A DNA stretch of 64,000 nt from Formicarius rufipectus (lineage: Eukaryota; Chordata; Aves; Passeriformes; Formicariidae), in contig VXAU01001100.1 in the NCBI GenBank assembly GCA_013399695.1, positions 1,663,175-1,727,174 on the forward strand. The letters run 5' to 3'. How positions within the stretch are numbered: the stretch's first letter is position 1; every line of letters begins with the position of its first letter. Made by a program: the position numbers and the translations under genes. Under the pieces are notes generated by a model. That model was not told the origin of the DNA, searched no databases, and worked only from the letters and a program-made list of their open reading frames with translations. Of this stretch, positions 37,100-49,145 are shown piece by piece.

Positions 37100-39470
37100 T
37101 TAAAAATCACAGAGCTAGAAGGGACTACAGGTAGCCATTATGACATGCATGGCCTTGGACTAACATCAATCAAATTTTAATTTTCTTTACATACATTGGT
37201 CTAAACTGTCCTGCAATACCTTCAGTTTCAGGGATACAAGCTCACCAGTATTCCACCAACACTTCCCTATTCTTATACATAAGCAAGGTTTTGCAGTTAT
37301 TAATTGCGGTCTTCCCTCCTATAATTTCATTATTTTTTGTCTCATTCACCATGGAAACAAGGAACAAATTGCCATCTTTTTTGAAATACTATCACATATC
37401 TGACTACTTTATTCATATCTCTCATGTCTTAATGATTAAATGAGTTTTTCAATCTTTCAGTGCAGGCCATATTTTGTGTATTTGTGATCAGCCTTAATAC
37501 TTTCCTCTGAACTTGTCAGTTGCTGTTATTTAAATGCAATGTCCCAAACTTGAATACTGTTCTGTTACCTCCACAATAACAAGGAGAGGGGAAGCAGTAT
37601 TTTATGACTTACATACTATATTCCTTGAATATACAGCAATTACTTTTGCCTTTTCCATTTGTGTCTTGTGCTCACCTTGTGATCCATTGCAGTCCCCAGA
37701 TCCTGAAGTTTTGCTATTTAACTAGATATTTGTTTCCACTATGTGTGTAGTTGATTACTCCTGCCCTAGAATAATACATTACACTTGTCCCTATTCAATT
37801 TCATCTTACTATTTCAAGCTACTTAATCAATTTTTCAGGGTCATTTTGAATTATATGATCTTCTCATGCCACCCAACTCCACATCACCTCAACATTGTAT
37901 GGGGATATTCTTAGATCATTAGGAAAAAACCTGAACAAAGGCTGAAGAATCATTTGTGAGGAACTATGCTAGAACCATATCCTCTTTGTTGCAAATCACT
38001 GATCATCATTTCATGGCTTCTGAACCCTTTCCAACCCTTCTGTATCCACACTATGTCAGTGTTTTATAGAAACATAGCATAACATGGGTTGGGCTGCAGA
38101 GACCTTCGAGGACCATCTAGCCAAACCCACTCGAAAGAGATAATATTTTTTCAGTCTGTTACATAGGACAATACAGAAAGACCTACTAAAGTCAAGATAT
38201 ATCACATTTATGTTTTCAAATCCTGTTGTCCTGCTGTAGAAGAAAATTACATGGATTTGGTAAATTTGTATTGGCTGCTACTCATGTTCTTGTTGTTTTC
38301 CAGTGTTAAGAACTTCACTCAGTTTTCCAAGAATTCTGTGAGAGCAGAAATTAAACTAGTGACTGAATCATATCCTGATCGTCCTTTCTCCTTATTTGAA
38401 GACAGACACTGGCTTTCCTTTCATGAACTTTTCAAGTTTCATGCTCATCACATGCTCTTAAATGCAACATTAGTATCCATTATTTCATCATGAAGTCCTT
38501 TAAATTCTTCATTAGAATATTCATAATTCCTTGTTGATCTGATAAACTCTAATCTAAAAATTGTTCCTTTCTCATTTAAAGTTGGCATCTTCACTTTTAT
38601 CACTGATACAAACTATAGTACTTCTCAATTTGCAATTGAGCATCTTTGTAAGGACCAAGGCAAAACGTTATTGCAAAATGTTATTACAAAATTTGACCTT
38701 CTGAGTATCATCCAGCAACAGCTTTTCCTCTCCACTGAACAGCTGACCAATTCACCCTTTCCTTCACCTTCCCTGTGTTACAACTACACTCCTGAATTGA
38801 TTGATATCTCTTGGCAGATGCATCTTGTTTTGAGCTTTGACTTTTTAAAATTTTGTTCTTACATGTTCATGTTATATTTATCACTTGTCCTCAGTAGCCT
38901 GACCTAGTTTCTGCTTTTCAGCTTGATTCTTTCTTGAGTTTAAGGTTCATACACAGTTCATGTTTTAATCAAGATGATCTCTTACTGCTTTTTTTTCCTC
39001 TTTTCTTCACAGTGGGGTAGTATGTACCTGTGGATGGATACTGTTATTGCCTGTATTATTTGTAAGGTGCTAACTCTTTAAAAGCATTCTCCTTCACATG
39101 AGGTTTTGCTTACCCATACTGTGAATTTATCGAAGTCTACCTTCTATCCCTCAGCTGCTATTCTTCCTTCTTGTCCTGAATGATCATGAATCTTTTTCCT
39201 AATGGCCACTCTTAAATGGACCTTTCAGCCTCCTCACAATAGTCAACAGATACAAAAGAATCTCTCCTTTTTTTACTTCTTGAATCAAAAACATTTCCCT
39301 TGATACAATCCAAAGATTTTCCAAGCAATCTGTTGTATTTATTTCCCTGAAGATACTCCTTTATTGTCCCCAGTTACATTCTACTGAATACAAAGTTTCT
39401 TGCAACTTATCACATCTTTGTTTTCCTTCAGTTCTTTTCTATTTATTCTACAAACCTTGGATATTAAAAC
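37100..39470 (-). mobile_element. Ancient CR1 LINE, antisense, decayed ORF2
   Basis: The left edge (about 37105) resembles the 3' end of old amniote CR1 elements in reverse (ATCACAGAGCTAGAAGGGAC). Inside, the minus strand still encodes reverse transcriptase motif A as VIYLDFSRSF at about 38204-38175, close to the family's VVYLDFSKAFD. A decayed motif C region, reading GDVELGG where the family has DDTKLGG, lies at about 37890-37868. Further right, blocks matching antisense CR1 upstream of RT are recognisable to about 39400. Many stops and frameshifts show it is long dead. Its age and length suggest a CR1 class older than the main bird expansions. The right boundary is approximate. Confidence 0.8.
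38066..38137 (-). mobile_element. Younger CR1 3' tail inserted in the ancient CR1
   Basis: The plus strand reads ATAGAAACATAGCATAACATGG, then GGTTGGGCTGCAGAGACCTTCGAGG and CCATCTAGCCAAACCCAC in spaced order. This is the reverse of the common avian CR1 3' end (ATAGAATCATAGAATGG...GGTTGG...GGGACCTT...ATCATCTAGTCCAACCC). It sits between the regions of RT motifs A and C of the older element, so it is a nested, strongly 5'-truncated insertion. Confidence 0.7.
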
Positions 39471-41509
39471 ACAATTTAAAGTTATGTCTTGCATTTAAAG
39501 ACTGAGGCTTTGGAAAATTTACATCTAGCACACGTTTTGCTTGATAGCAACACAAAGGTCAGCTTCAGGATAGTATTTTCAGGACAGCTTCAGTCATTGC
39601 CAGCACAGCTCAGAGCACATGAGCTCTTGAAAGTGAGGGTATCTCATATGCTACCCATATGGCATATGGCACTAAGGAGTGAATATGTCAGCAAGCAAGT
39701 GTAGAGGGTCCATGTGAGAGAAGAAATAATTCTAACACACTAAGTAAACTCCATTTTATGTAAACAAGAGGATTTTTTAAAGTTCATAAAAATACAGCAT
39801 GAGAAAAAAATAGTGATCTCATTAGATTAAAACTATCATGTACCAGCATACAGGCCAATTGTTCATGGTCAAATGACAACTTGTTGTCATTTCAAGTCAA
39901 ATAATTAGTCATCAAACATAATGCAAAAGAAAAAATTTAAAGTTTGCAAGCTAAAGTTAGATCCTGAGCATACTTCTTGTATGCAATGACATAAGCACTA
40001 TCAGCATGACTTGGAAATTACCCCATTGCAGGCTTTTTCAAGGAGCCACAGATACAGTGCCAATGGACAAGGTATTTCAAGAGAAAGCAATATCACTCAA
40101 GCAGAACACAATGATGAAGAGTTTTCCTTTTCTTGCTATATATGTAATGCAAATTGGTTGTACAACAGAGCCCCAAAGAAGCCCTGTTCTCTATCAGATC
40201 ACACATAGGGCTTAGGATCATTTCTTAGCATTTCAGTTTTTATTCTAATAAGAAGTGTTCTGGCATGCTGAGTATTTCTTTTAAAGTAATTTTTAAAAAT
40301 GTAACAATGTAACCAGTATCTTGAGTTCTGCCTATGTCTAAAAAGATCTGGAATTAATAGATATGAAAAGCATATATTGACCCATACATCATAATAAGGT
40401 CTTCTTTTCAAGAATGGTAAATCAATCTTTTCAAGAAGACAACTAATATGTTAGTGAGGTTAGTGTACACAAGCAAAGCAAATACTGATAAACAACCACT
40501 GTGCCTTGAGGCAATTTCTCTAGTGGAAAAGCAATGCTTGGCCTGAACTCAACTATACATATGTAATGCCAACAATGAAGTAACTCCTGGTTTTAAAGCC
40601 CCTGAGAGTCACTAGAAAGCTTCTCCAGACTTCAAATTACACTGTAATTTATTTTCCAGTGGTTCTGTAGTGAGCAAATCACTCAACTGCCATTAAGGAA
40701 ATGGAGTTGGTTTCCTGTTCCTGACATGGATTACTCACAATACCCTGGATCAGTCACAGTGCAGTAGTGGAAAAAATAAAATTATTTTTTGAGTATATGC
40801 ATACCAGTACTGGAGTATTAGAGTGGAGGATAGTGATGGTACTCCATTTAAGGCTGAGAGTAGGGAAGCTACAAGTGAAGTAAGATACCTGTAATACAAG
40901 AAGGATGAGTGTAAGTTAGTGACATCTAAGAGAAGAAATAGATATTTCCCAGTCCACAAAAAGAAGTTATTGAGCCTCTTGAACCATGTATAAAACAATT
41001 AAAAGACCTGGTTTCTTCTTGAGAGTACTTACTAAGAAAATAAAAGGAATTTCTGGCCAAATACTGACTGGAGAGGACAGCATATACTTTTTGCTGTGTC
41101 ATCCATAAGCTATTTATTTAACAAATTAAATATTTAAATACCTAAATTTATTTTGCTATTCTATAAGAATTCAAAGCATTTATTCCACACCTTAAAGTTA
41201 GTTATTTGACGCAGAAATTATCTGAAATGTGGTAAGTTGGATCACCTAGTAGACAATGTTTCTCTTGGATTTGAAATCTTGTGGATCTCCTGTTCTTGTG
41301 CCATACCTATCTTCAAAACCTTTGTGCAACAAGGTAAAGTCATTTTTTAAGTGTTATTACTGTATCATTTGTTTTATATGAACACCCCCCCAAAAAAAAA
41401 AAAAAATAATAATAAAGTCATTCTCGGTATCTATTCCATAGTACACAGAGAGTATGTTTGAACACTGTCGGCTCTGTTCCCTCATTAGAGGCTGTACACT
41501 CAGAAGCCG
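39471..41509. other. Intergenic DNA, no gene recognised
   Basis: AT-rich with a C run followed by an A run and AAT units near 41384-41416. No recognisable frame. Confidence 0.55.
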
Positions 41510-41940
41510 AGGGAACGTGACATTAACGGCACCAAGTTCCCAGCACGATGAGGATGTTAAGTACAACGGGTGTAACCAACCTCACGAATATCTCTAGGGG
41601 GAAATCAACGCCGCTCCTTAGAGGATGCAGCTGTGAAGCAGCAGGACCCCGCAATCCGAGCCGACAGAGGTGCCCGCACCCGGGGCGGGGAGCACCATTG
41701 CTCTGCCTGCGAGCCCTCGGCGCGGGCGGGACGGGGAGCGGTCACGCTTGTTCCATCCAGGGCTTTGGGAAGATCCAGGCCAGCCGTGCCTGCAGCCAAG
41801 AATGGCGCTGAGAGGCTGCGGGGAGGCGGCCGGAGAGGTCAGAGCTCCGCTCCGAGACCCAGCGCTGCTCTCCCCCGCAAGGTGCGAAGAAGCGGCGGCA
41901 ACGTGGGGTCTGAGCGCGGATAAAAGGGACCGCTGGTGAG
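41510..41940. promoter_or_regulatory. Orphan CpG-rich block with promoter-like features
   Basis: CpG density is high (roughly 40 CpGs by eye), in contrast to CpG-poor flanks. GC boxes (GGGGCGGGG, GGGCGGGACGGGG) lie at about 41680-41740. GGATAAAAGG at about 41919-41928 is TATA-like for plus-strand initiation near 41950. Sequences resembling 5' splice sites occur at about 41880 (AAG/GTGCGA) and 41935 (CTG/GTGAGG). Open frames of 60-136 codons on both strands come with high GC and show no domain. It could be a promoter or first exon of an unannotated non-coding RNA, or a CpG-island enhancer, 18 kb downstream of KCTD12. Confidence 0.5.
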
Positions 41941-44900
41941 GGATTCTGGAGCACAGGTTTATTTCACCGCTGTCCTTCCAGCTGCAGGCAACATCGAAAG
42001 GAAAACATTGAAGGAGGGTGCTCTGCATCGCCTGTGACAGCGACTGTTTTACTGTACGGACAACAGAGGAAACAAAGGAAAACTGGCTTCCCTAGCTTAA
42101 AGTCAAATTCTGAAGGTATAAGGGGAAACCAGAGGAAACTTCAAAAGCTACACATCCATAGCTAACACAAAAGCCATTGGTAGTACTGAGAATAAAGTTC
42201 TTGTTCCTGGCTCTTGCAGTGCTAGAAATCGAGATAGCTGGACTTGCCAAGAACCAAAGCCATAATGATCGCTAAGAGTAACTAAATTGAGGGTGGAAGT
42301 TTCCCTTCCAGGCTTTTCGACCATCTGAGGTAAACAGCTTCCTGTGGAAAAAGTTGGACACACATAGAGGCACTCTTTGTCACATGCTAGTTTGCTGTGA
42401 GAGCCCAGGCTTGGTAGCTGTGCAAATGTGGCCCTTCTAGGGGGAGAGGAGCTTGTTAGAGCCTGTAAACTTCTGATAATCCTATCTGTATTCAGCATTT
42501 CCTAATTCTCATGTCCTTTCATTTCTATAGGAACAAATTTAACTTGTCTTTTGAAATCTCATTACCACAAGATTTCTCCTTCCTGTGTCAGCCAGGCCTT
42601 ACTGGTTGACAAAGAGAGAAAACAAGTTGTAACGAAAAGCAGGATTATTAAAGTGGAAATTGTTTATACACAGACTGATACGCCCAAGTTAGACACACAA
42701 GTTAGAGTGGGCACTGCAAGTTCCCCAGCTGCTGCTCTACCATCAGTCTCTGTATCTGCTGATTGCCCAGATTTTGGGGCTGGTAAGAGATCAGATACAG
42801 TCTGGCCGGTGATGAAATGCATTGTGAGCAAAAGGAAGTGTTGAGGCAGCACAGATAAAGCTGTAGCAGTGCTAATTTAGTAGAGCAAGTAAAATAAGCT
42901 CAAAAACACATGCATCACAGTGTGTAGAAAACTTAGCTTCAGTCCAGGAGAAAGCTATTCTCATTAATTCATGCAAACATTTTGTTACTACTTTGTCATG
43001 CCAGCTCTTAATAACAGAAAGGCTCGAAGTACTTTTTTGTGCCTCTGACAAAAGATACCAAAAATAAGTGCAACAACAAGGGACCCTTCAGGAAGGGATC
43101 TTGCTAGCTGGCATTCCAGAAAGTCCCTCTTGTTATCATAAGCAAAATATCAGCTATACTGAAGATACTCATCTGACAGTGTTATATGAGTCATTTAGGC
43201 AACACTGAAGGAAAACATAGGGTTCCTCAATCTCAGGTATTTTCTGAAGAAAGGACTGTCATGCCTAACTGATGGTATTTTTCTGCAACTAGCTTGTCTG
43301 CCTTAGTTTGCTGTCCTTCCTGTACACTGGGAATGAAATGTAAGGAGGCTGATAATGAGAACATGAAATCAAACAATATAAAACAATTGGATTCCTCAAA
43401 AGAATTATGTAGGAAATGTAATGCTTTGTTCCTTCCAGACTGACATAACTTATAATTTATAAGGTTAAAAGCTGCTTCCAGGAAGAACTGGAGATCAATA
43501 TGTTTTCAGCAACCTAAGGATTATTCTCAGACTGACTGAAACCCATAAAAGGGCAGAGACCATGATGTAAGCAAGGCGGTCTGCTTTTCTAAAACAAACT
43601 GGGAGTTAACTGTGCTGGGAAGAACTCACAAAAAAAAAGAGGAGAAACATGCATAAAGAAATGCTCAGGGTTGTTTTTTTTCAAGGTAGCTCTATAAAGT
43701 AACAGTTTTCTACTAACTACCAGTGAAGTTAGGCCTATTTGTTTACCAAAAATTGTGAAGTCAAAAACTGATACAAAGAGCACATTCTGTGTTATGTGGA
43801 TTCAAATTTATTATTATACATACTTTCCATTAAGTCAACAATTACTTGGTTCTGAGAGAAATGAGACTATTGTGCCTACAATATACACAGATTGTAGACA
43901 CTATCTTTGTTAACTGGAAATCAATAGGATCTTATGCATGCACCTAACCTCCAGTGGCCTTATGATTTCCATGGGAAATCTGACAACTAACAAAGAGTTT
44001 ATGATTTGGTATTACACTGGTGTGTAATGTATCCATCTGCAAAAGATGGAAAGATCTGATCTGTGAGATTCTTCAGGGCTGGCCTTTTATAAAATCCTTG
44101 CATCAAGAAAGATAATGTTCAAAATATACTACTTAATTAGGTGCATGCCAGTGGAAATAAATTACATGCACAAAGAGGTACTGAGGCAGAATGTCTATTG
44201 GGCGATAGCAAAAGCAAGTAACACTATCTTGGCTCATTCTACAACCATTAAAACTGTAGTGAGCAATATTTTTCAGAAGAGGTCATGTAGATTACTCCAA
44301 CTCTAAGAGAGAGATTAATCTCTTCAATAAATCATCCAGAAGCTAATTATTTCCAGCTGACTTAAAAGATCCATGCTGAAGCAGTTTTTAATTACATTTT
44401 AAGTGATTCATTCCTTCATTCCTTTATACAGTCATTAAATGTGTATATGATCAGTTTCTTAGGTGACCAAAATGTTAATCCCTGAAGGTTTTGAGTTTAT
44501 TAGAAGGTCTATACAGGGTGGGCACTTGTCAGTTTTTCAAGACTATTTATTGCCTGAAACCAGGCTTTGGCAAGTATCTAATGAAGTCAACAGTTATACT
44601 AATTGCAGTTTGCAGCATTCTGTATTTATTTGTTACTGCAGACCAAATTTGGAGCAGAGCTAGCTTCAAATTTCAAAGTGGGCTTTTTTCCCAGGAAATT
44701 ATATTCCACAGTTAATATAAAAAATTTATCCTTGAAGTGAATAGTTGGGAATTAATATTGTGGGCTTGTGTAGTATTCAGAACTTTTAATACCAACACAC
44801 AATCTCTCTTAACAGGGAAATGTCTTCCTTTTTTTTAAAATTCACAACAGAACTTGCAATCAGTAGACTGAGACATATTTTTTTCAATTATTCTTGGGAA

Positions 44901-47900
44901 GTAAGGGTCAAAGCTGGGGCAGGAAAGGGTTAAAAACTGCCATTTGGACAAGTCTAAATATTGTGCCAGATGAAAACAGTATGAAAAATAATTTGCAGAA
45001 GAGAAGCCCAAGGTTTAAAGTGCAAATCCTTTTGATGAACTCTCTTGTTTTATAGGCTTCTCTAAATACCTGCTATATGCATATTCTGAGACAGGACAGT
45101 AAATAGACTTTTGGTCTGATTCAGTTCAGCTTCCCACTTCCAGACCATAAATTGCAGGAATGTGTATGAAGGAATTGGTGGAGCCACATCTGGGAGCTCT
45201 ACAAGCTCTACAAAGAACATGAGAAACCATACTGGAGAGGAAAATAGCCGAAGACTGATCAGAGGCAGGGGATGACAAGGAATGACCAATTACACAAGGG
45301 CTCTTTACCTGGGAAAGTGATGACTTAGGTGGACAATATGACAGGGAAAATTAGATGAGGAATGGTTATTCTTTTCCTATACAAGGACTAGTGGTTGTCA
45401 AATGAAATTATGTGGCAAGTTGAAAACAAAATGGGAATGAAACCCTTTAGCATGATACAGCTAAACCTTTGAATTCACTGCTGCTAGATGATACCAAAGA
45501 TAGCAAAAGTTCATAGGTGTTTGAAAAGTAGCTACATGAAGTTATGGACTAGAAATCCACCAAAAATTATTAGATACAAAGACAAAGCTACTGGTTTACA
45601 ATCTGAGACTGGGGATAGGAAATAGCATTATGTTATTGATTTACATTTATGTGCCTCTGCATTCTTCCTTTACTTCTCCCTTTCTTCCCCAAACTTCCTT
45701 ATTGGTCACTTCCAGAAAGACAATACTGGGTTAAGTGAATCTTTTACCTGACCTAGAGTATTTATTTCTAGAAGCCCCTTGATCAACTCACATTTCTCCT
45801 CAATTGCTTTTCTCCTGAAATGCATATACAATTGAACAGTTAAGAACTTAAAATTTCAGAAGGTGAAAAGAACAGTATGCCCTTCCCTGTCACAACATAT
45901 TGCAAAGTTTCTCCTCAGCTGTAGGGTTTCAGCTAAAAAAATCTAAAACAACTGAAAAATCTAAACAATTGAAAAAAGAGGCACAGATGAAAAATTGAAA
46001 TATGTCAGTGGTTGCTTTAATATTTCAGTAAAACAAATTCAATCAAAAATCCTGTATGTCCTTAACCAAGGGCTGGGCATGGTCATGTAAACTTTACAGT
46101 CCCTCTTAGTCTCATGGCTCCTAATTAGGTCATTGTCAGCCTTGCCTACTTCTACCCTGGTCTACATTCAGCCTCTGTTGGCATCATACTTGACTTTGCT
46201 GAGCCCTGCAGTAGGGTTGGGTAAACATTGCTCTGAGGTACAGGGCAATGCATTACAGTTAGCATCAGTAAGGCCCAAGGGACACTGCTGGAGATGTTGG
46301 CTTCACTAATGCTGTCAAGAGTAAAGGGGAAGGCAATTAGGCTAACCCTAACACTCCACACAAACTGCAGGGTAGTGACATTACTGAAAATTAAGGGAGA
46401 GAAAACAGGACTCTGAGAGCAAAAATACCCCAAAAAGTAACGCTCTTTGTCTGCCTACACAAGAGAATCGTTCTGCTGTGGTAAAGTTAGAATAAATTCT
46501 GATTTTCAGTACTGCAGTACATGTTTATATACTGTGAATGTTTACAAAGAAATAATTGTGTTAGTGTTCTTCCTGGTTATGGACCCGCATCGTATAATGA
46601 AAAAAATAGATTATAATGTCTTTGTTGTGCTACATTGTTCTATAACTGAGATTTAGGTAGTGTTTCAAGTATTTTCAAAAGATAGAGATAATTACAGCTC
46701 TTACTAACACCATCGAGGCAAATGTGAATTCTCTGGTGAGCTTTTAAGCCTCATCTCAGCATGTCTGATGTAGAAACAAATATTAAAGGTACTCCAGTAT
46801 GTTTTTGTCAATGCATTCCTGAAGAAATTCTATTAAAAATATAGGTTCTTTTGGTCTTTCAGGCAGAAAGTATAGTGAGAACAATTTTAATATTAAAATG
46901 ACTCACTAAGATGTCAAAAATTAAATTAGAAATATCAACTACCTATCTTTTTCTCATTTTCTTGCAGTTGGTTATAACAATCTGCAGAGAACATACGTAA
47001 AGTAAGTCATCTCTACTGCCTCTATTCCTGGTTTATGATACAATTTTGCATATTTTAACTCAGTTGCAAAAACTAGTGCTGGGTCATACACACTCAGATT
47101 GATACGTGGTCCCCAGCAACCACAGGGCAGCAATACAAAACAAAACATTGGTAATTTTCTTCAATAAGTGAGGGAAAAGTACATGCATTATGGAAATGAG
47201 AATTTAGGGTGTTATTTGAGTGACGAAGGACCAGTCTGGCTCCATTTCAGCTACTACACCATATCAAGCAATATCCAAAGCAGAGCTTTTAGAGTTGAAG
47301 AAAAGGCAAATGAAACAGAAAAGAAAAAACTAAAGGTTGCAGAAAAATATTCTCTCTAAGGGAATTTTTTTCCCCTTCCACTTACTCATCAGTTCTCCAA
47401 ACTGGAAATCTGCAAAGAGCTCTTGAGCATGGTTTTCAGTAGCACAAAAAGCAAAAGCTCTTTAAGGTTTCAATTACATCTCTTCAAGAGCTGTAAAAAA
47501 TGTAAACAGGCAGATTGTTCTGATATATGGAAATACCTTCATTTACTACTTATTTATCAAATGGAATAAACTAGCAGTGCTGACTATTGGAAAGTTCTAG
47601 ATATATAAAAGACTCTCCAAACTGGGGAAAATATTGTGCTATCAGATAGCTGCAACTTTTCTGTGTCAGCTAATTATTCTTGTAGAGACATTTTCTAAAT
47701 GTGTCACTTCAGACAGTAATGGCTTCTAATTCTAGAAAGCCATTTGCTTAGAGCAGTAGCTGCTATTGCTCTAACTTAGCAACAAGCCCAGTGCAACCTC
47801 CACTGTTTTAGCTGAACAAAGGCAGTTGGCTCTCACCAAGTATCTCTGTGTCACCAGCACATTTTCATATACTTCACATGCCGAGCACTTAACCATGGAA

Positions 47901-48364
47901 TGGCTGGTTTAGAACACTATGGGATTAATATCAACTTACCCTCCCTGTCCTGGCAGCAATAGTTGTGACAGACCCAGGTGAGAACTGACACTGGCTATAA
48001 AAATATGCCTGGTTTACAGTTAAGTTCATTCCATGCTCAGCTTTGCAGCGCCAGCACACTTCTGTTATTGATTCCTATACTATTGCATGCCTTAATACTT
48101 CAGCAGCATATACTATTGAAGGAAGTCTTTGCAACCTACTTTTTACAAAAGCACCTTTCTTTAAGCTCAGGTCTAACTTTCTCTGAATCTACAGTGGTTC
48201 AGAATAAACATGTCTGCACACATTTCCTATGTGGAAGTGAATGCAAGCCTAAACTGGAGATAAGCCAAAAGAATAAAGTTGGCATTCTGTGGAAATCCCT
48301 TCTCTGGACTCTCTAACTGAAGTTCATCCTTTTTGTCCCTGTCCCATGCTGAAAGAGAGTCATC
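41941..48364. other. Intergenic DNA, no gene recognised
   Basis: AT-rich. A small imperfect direct repeat (AAAAATCTAAAACAACTG, then a near copy) lies at about 45936-45971. No frame has recognisable content. The part just after 41950 would be transcribed if the CpG block is a plus-strand promoter. Confidence 0.5.
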
Positions 48365-49145
48365 TGAAGACATGGATGACATTTGCTTTCTTCCAGTCCT
48401 CAGGCATCTCTCATGATCACCAGGACCTTTCAAAGATTATCGTGAACAGCCTCGCTATGATCTCCACCAGCTCTCTGAGCACTCGTGGATGCATCCCACA
48501 AGGGTCTATGGACTTGGGGATGTCAAGTTTGCCTAGGTGTTCTCTAACCCAGTCCTCTTTGAACAAGAGAAAGTCTTCCTTTCAACATTATCCTGATGCT
48601 CTGGGTCAGAGATTCCTGGGGGTAGTCTTGTCAGTGAAGAACAATGCAAAAAAGGTGTTAAGTAAGTTTGCCTTCTCAGTGTCCTCTGTTATCAGGGCCC
48701 CCCTTCCATTTAGTAACAGGCCCACATTAGCCTTATTTTTATTTTTGTTTTTTGATGCATTTGAAAAAGCCCTTCTTGTCCTTGACATCCTTGGCCGGAT
48801 TTAATTCCAGGTGGACTTGACCTTCCTTGTCTCATTTCTACTTTCTCTGACAATGTCTCTATATTCATTTTACATGGCCTGACCCTGCTTCCATCTCTCC
48901 TGTATTTCCTGCTTACATTTGAGAAATGACAGGAGTTCCTTGTTCATCCACGCAGATCTCTTGGCCCCTTTGCCCAATTGCTTTTTCATTGGGAAACATT
49001 GTTCTTGAGCCTGGAGGAAGCAATCCTTGAATATCAACCAGCACTCATGGACACCCCTTCTCTTCAGGACCCGTTCTTATGGGATTCCTCCAAGAAGATC
49101 CCTGAAGAGGCTCAAGTTAGCTCTCCTGAAGTCTCCATGAGAGAA
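48365..49145 (-). mobile_element. CR1 LINE fragment: end of endonuclease, linker and start of RT (ORF2 pseudogene)
   Basis: The minus strand encodes pieces of CR1 ORF2 in the right order. First comes DFRRANLSLFRDLLGGIPWE with GVHESWLIFKDCFLQAQEQC (about 49130-48990), then SAWMNKELL, then ERWKQGQ and NEYRDIVRESRNETRK. These are followed by ANVGLLLNGRGALITEDTEK with LLNTFFALFFTDK, then VREHLGKLDIPKSIDPCGMH with PRVLRELVEIIARLFTIIFE, and finally DWKKANVIHVF near 48370. In-frame stops (for example after the FERSW segment) and frame changes mark it as a dead copy. It stops at both ends inside ORF2. The 171-codon plus-strand frame opposite is its shadow. Confidence 0.92.

Noticed and set aside
41548..42028. 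Overlapping frames of 64-136 codons in the CpG block as genes
   Set aside because: High GC lowers stop frequency on all frames. No domain or consistent start and splice structure supports any of them.
48289..48804. 171-codon plus-strand frame
   Set aside because: Antisense shadow of the CR1 ORF2 fragment on the minus strand.
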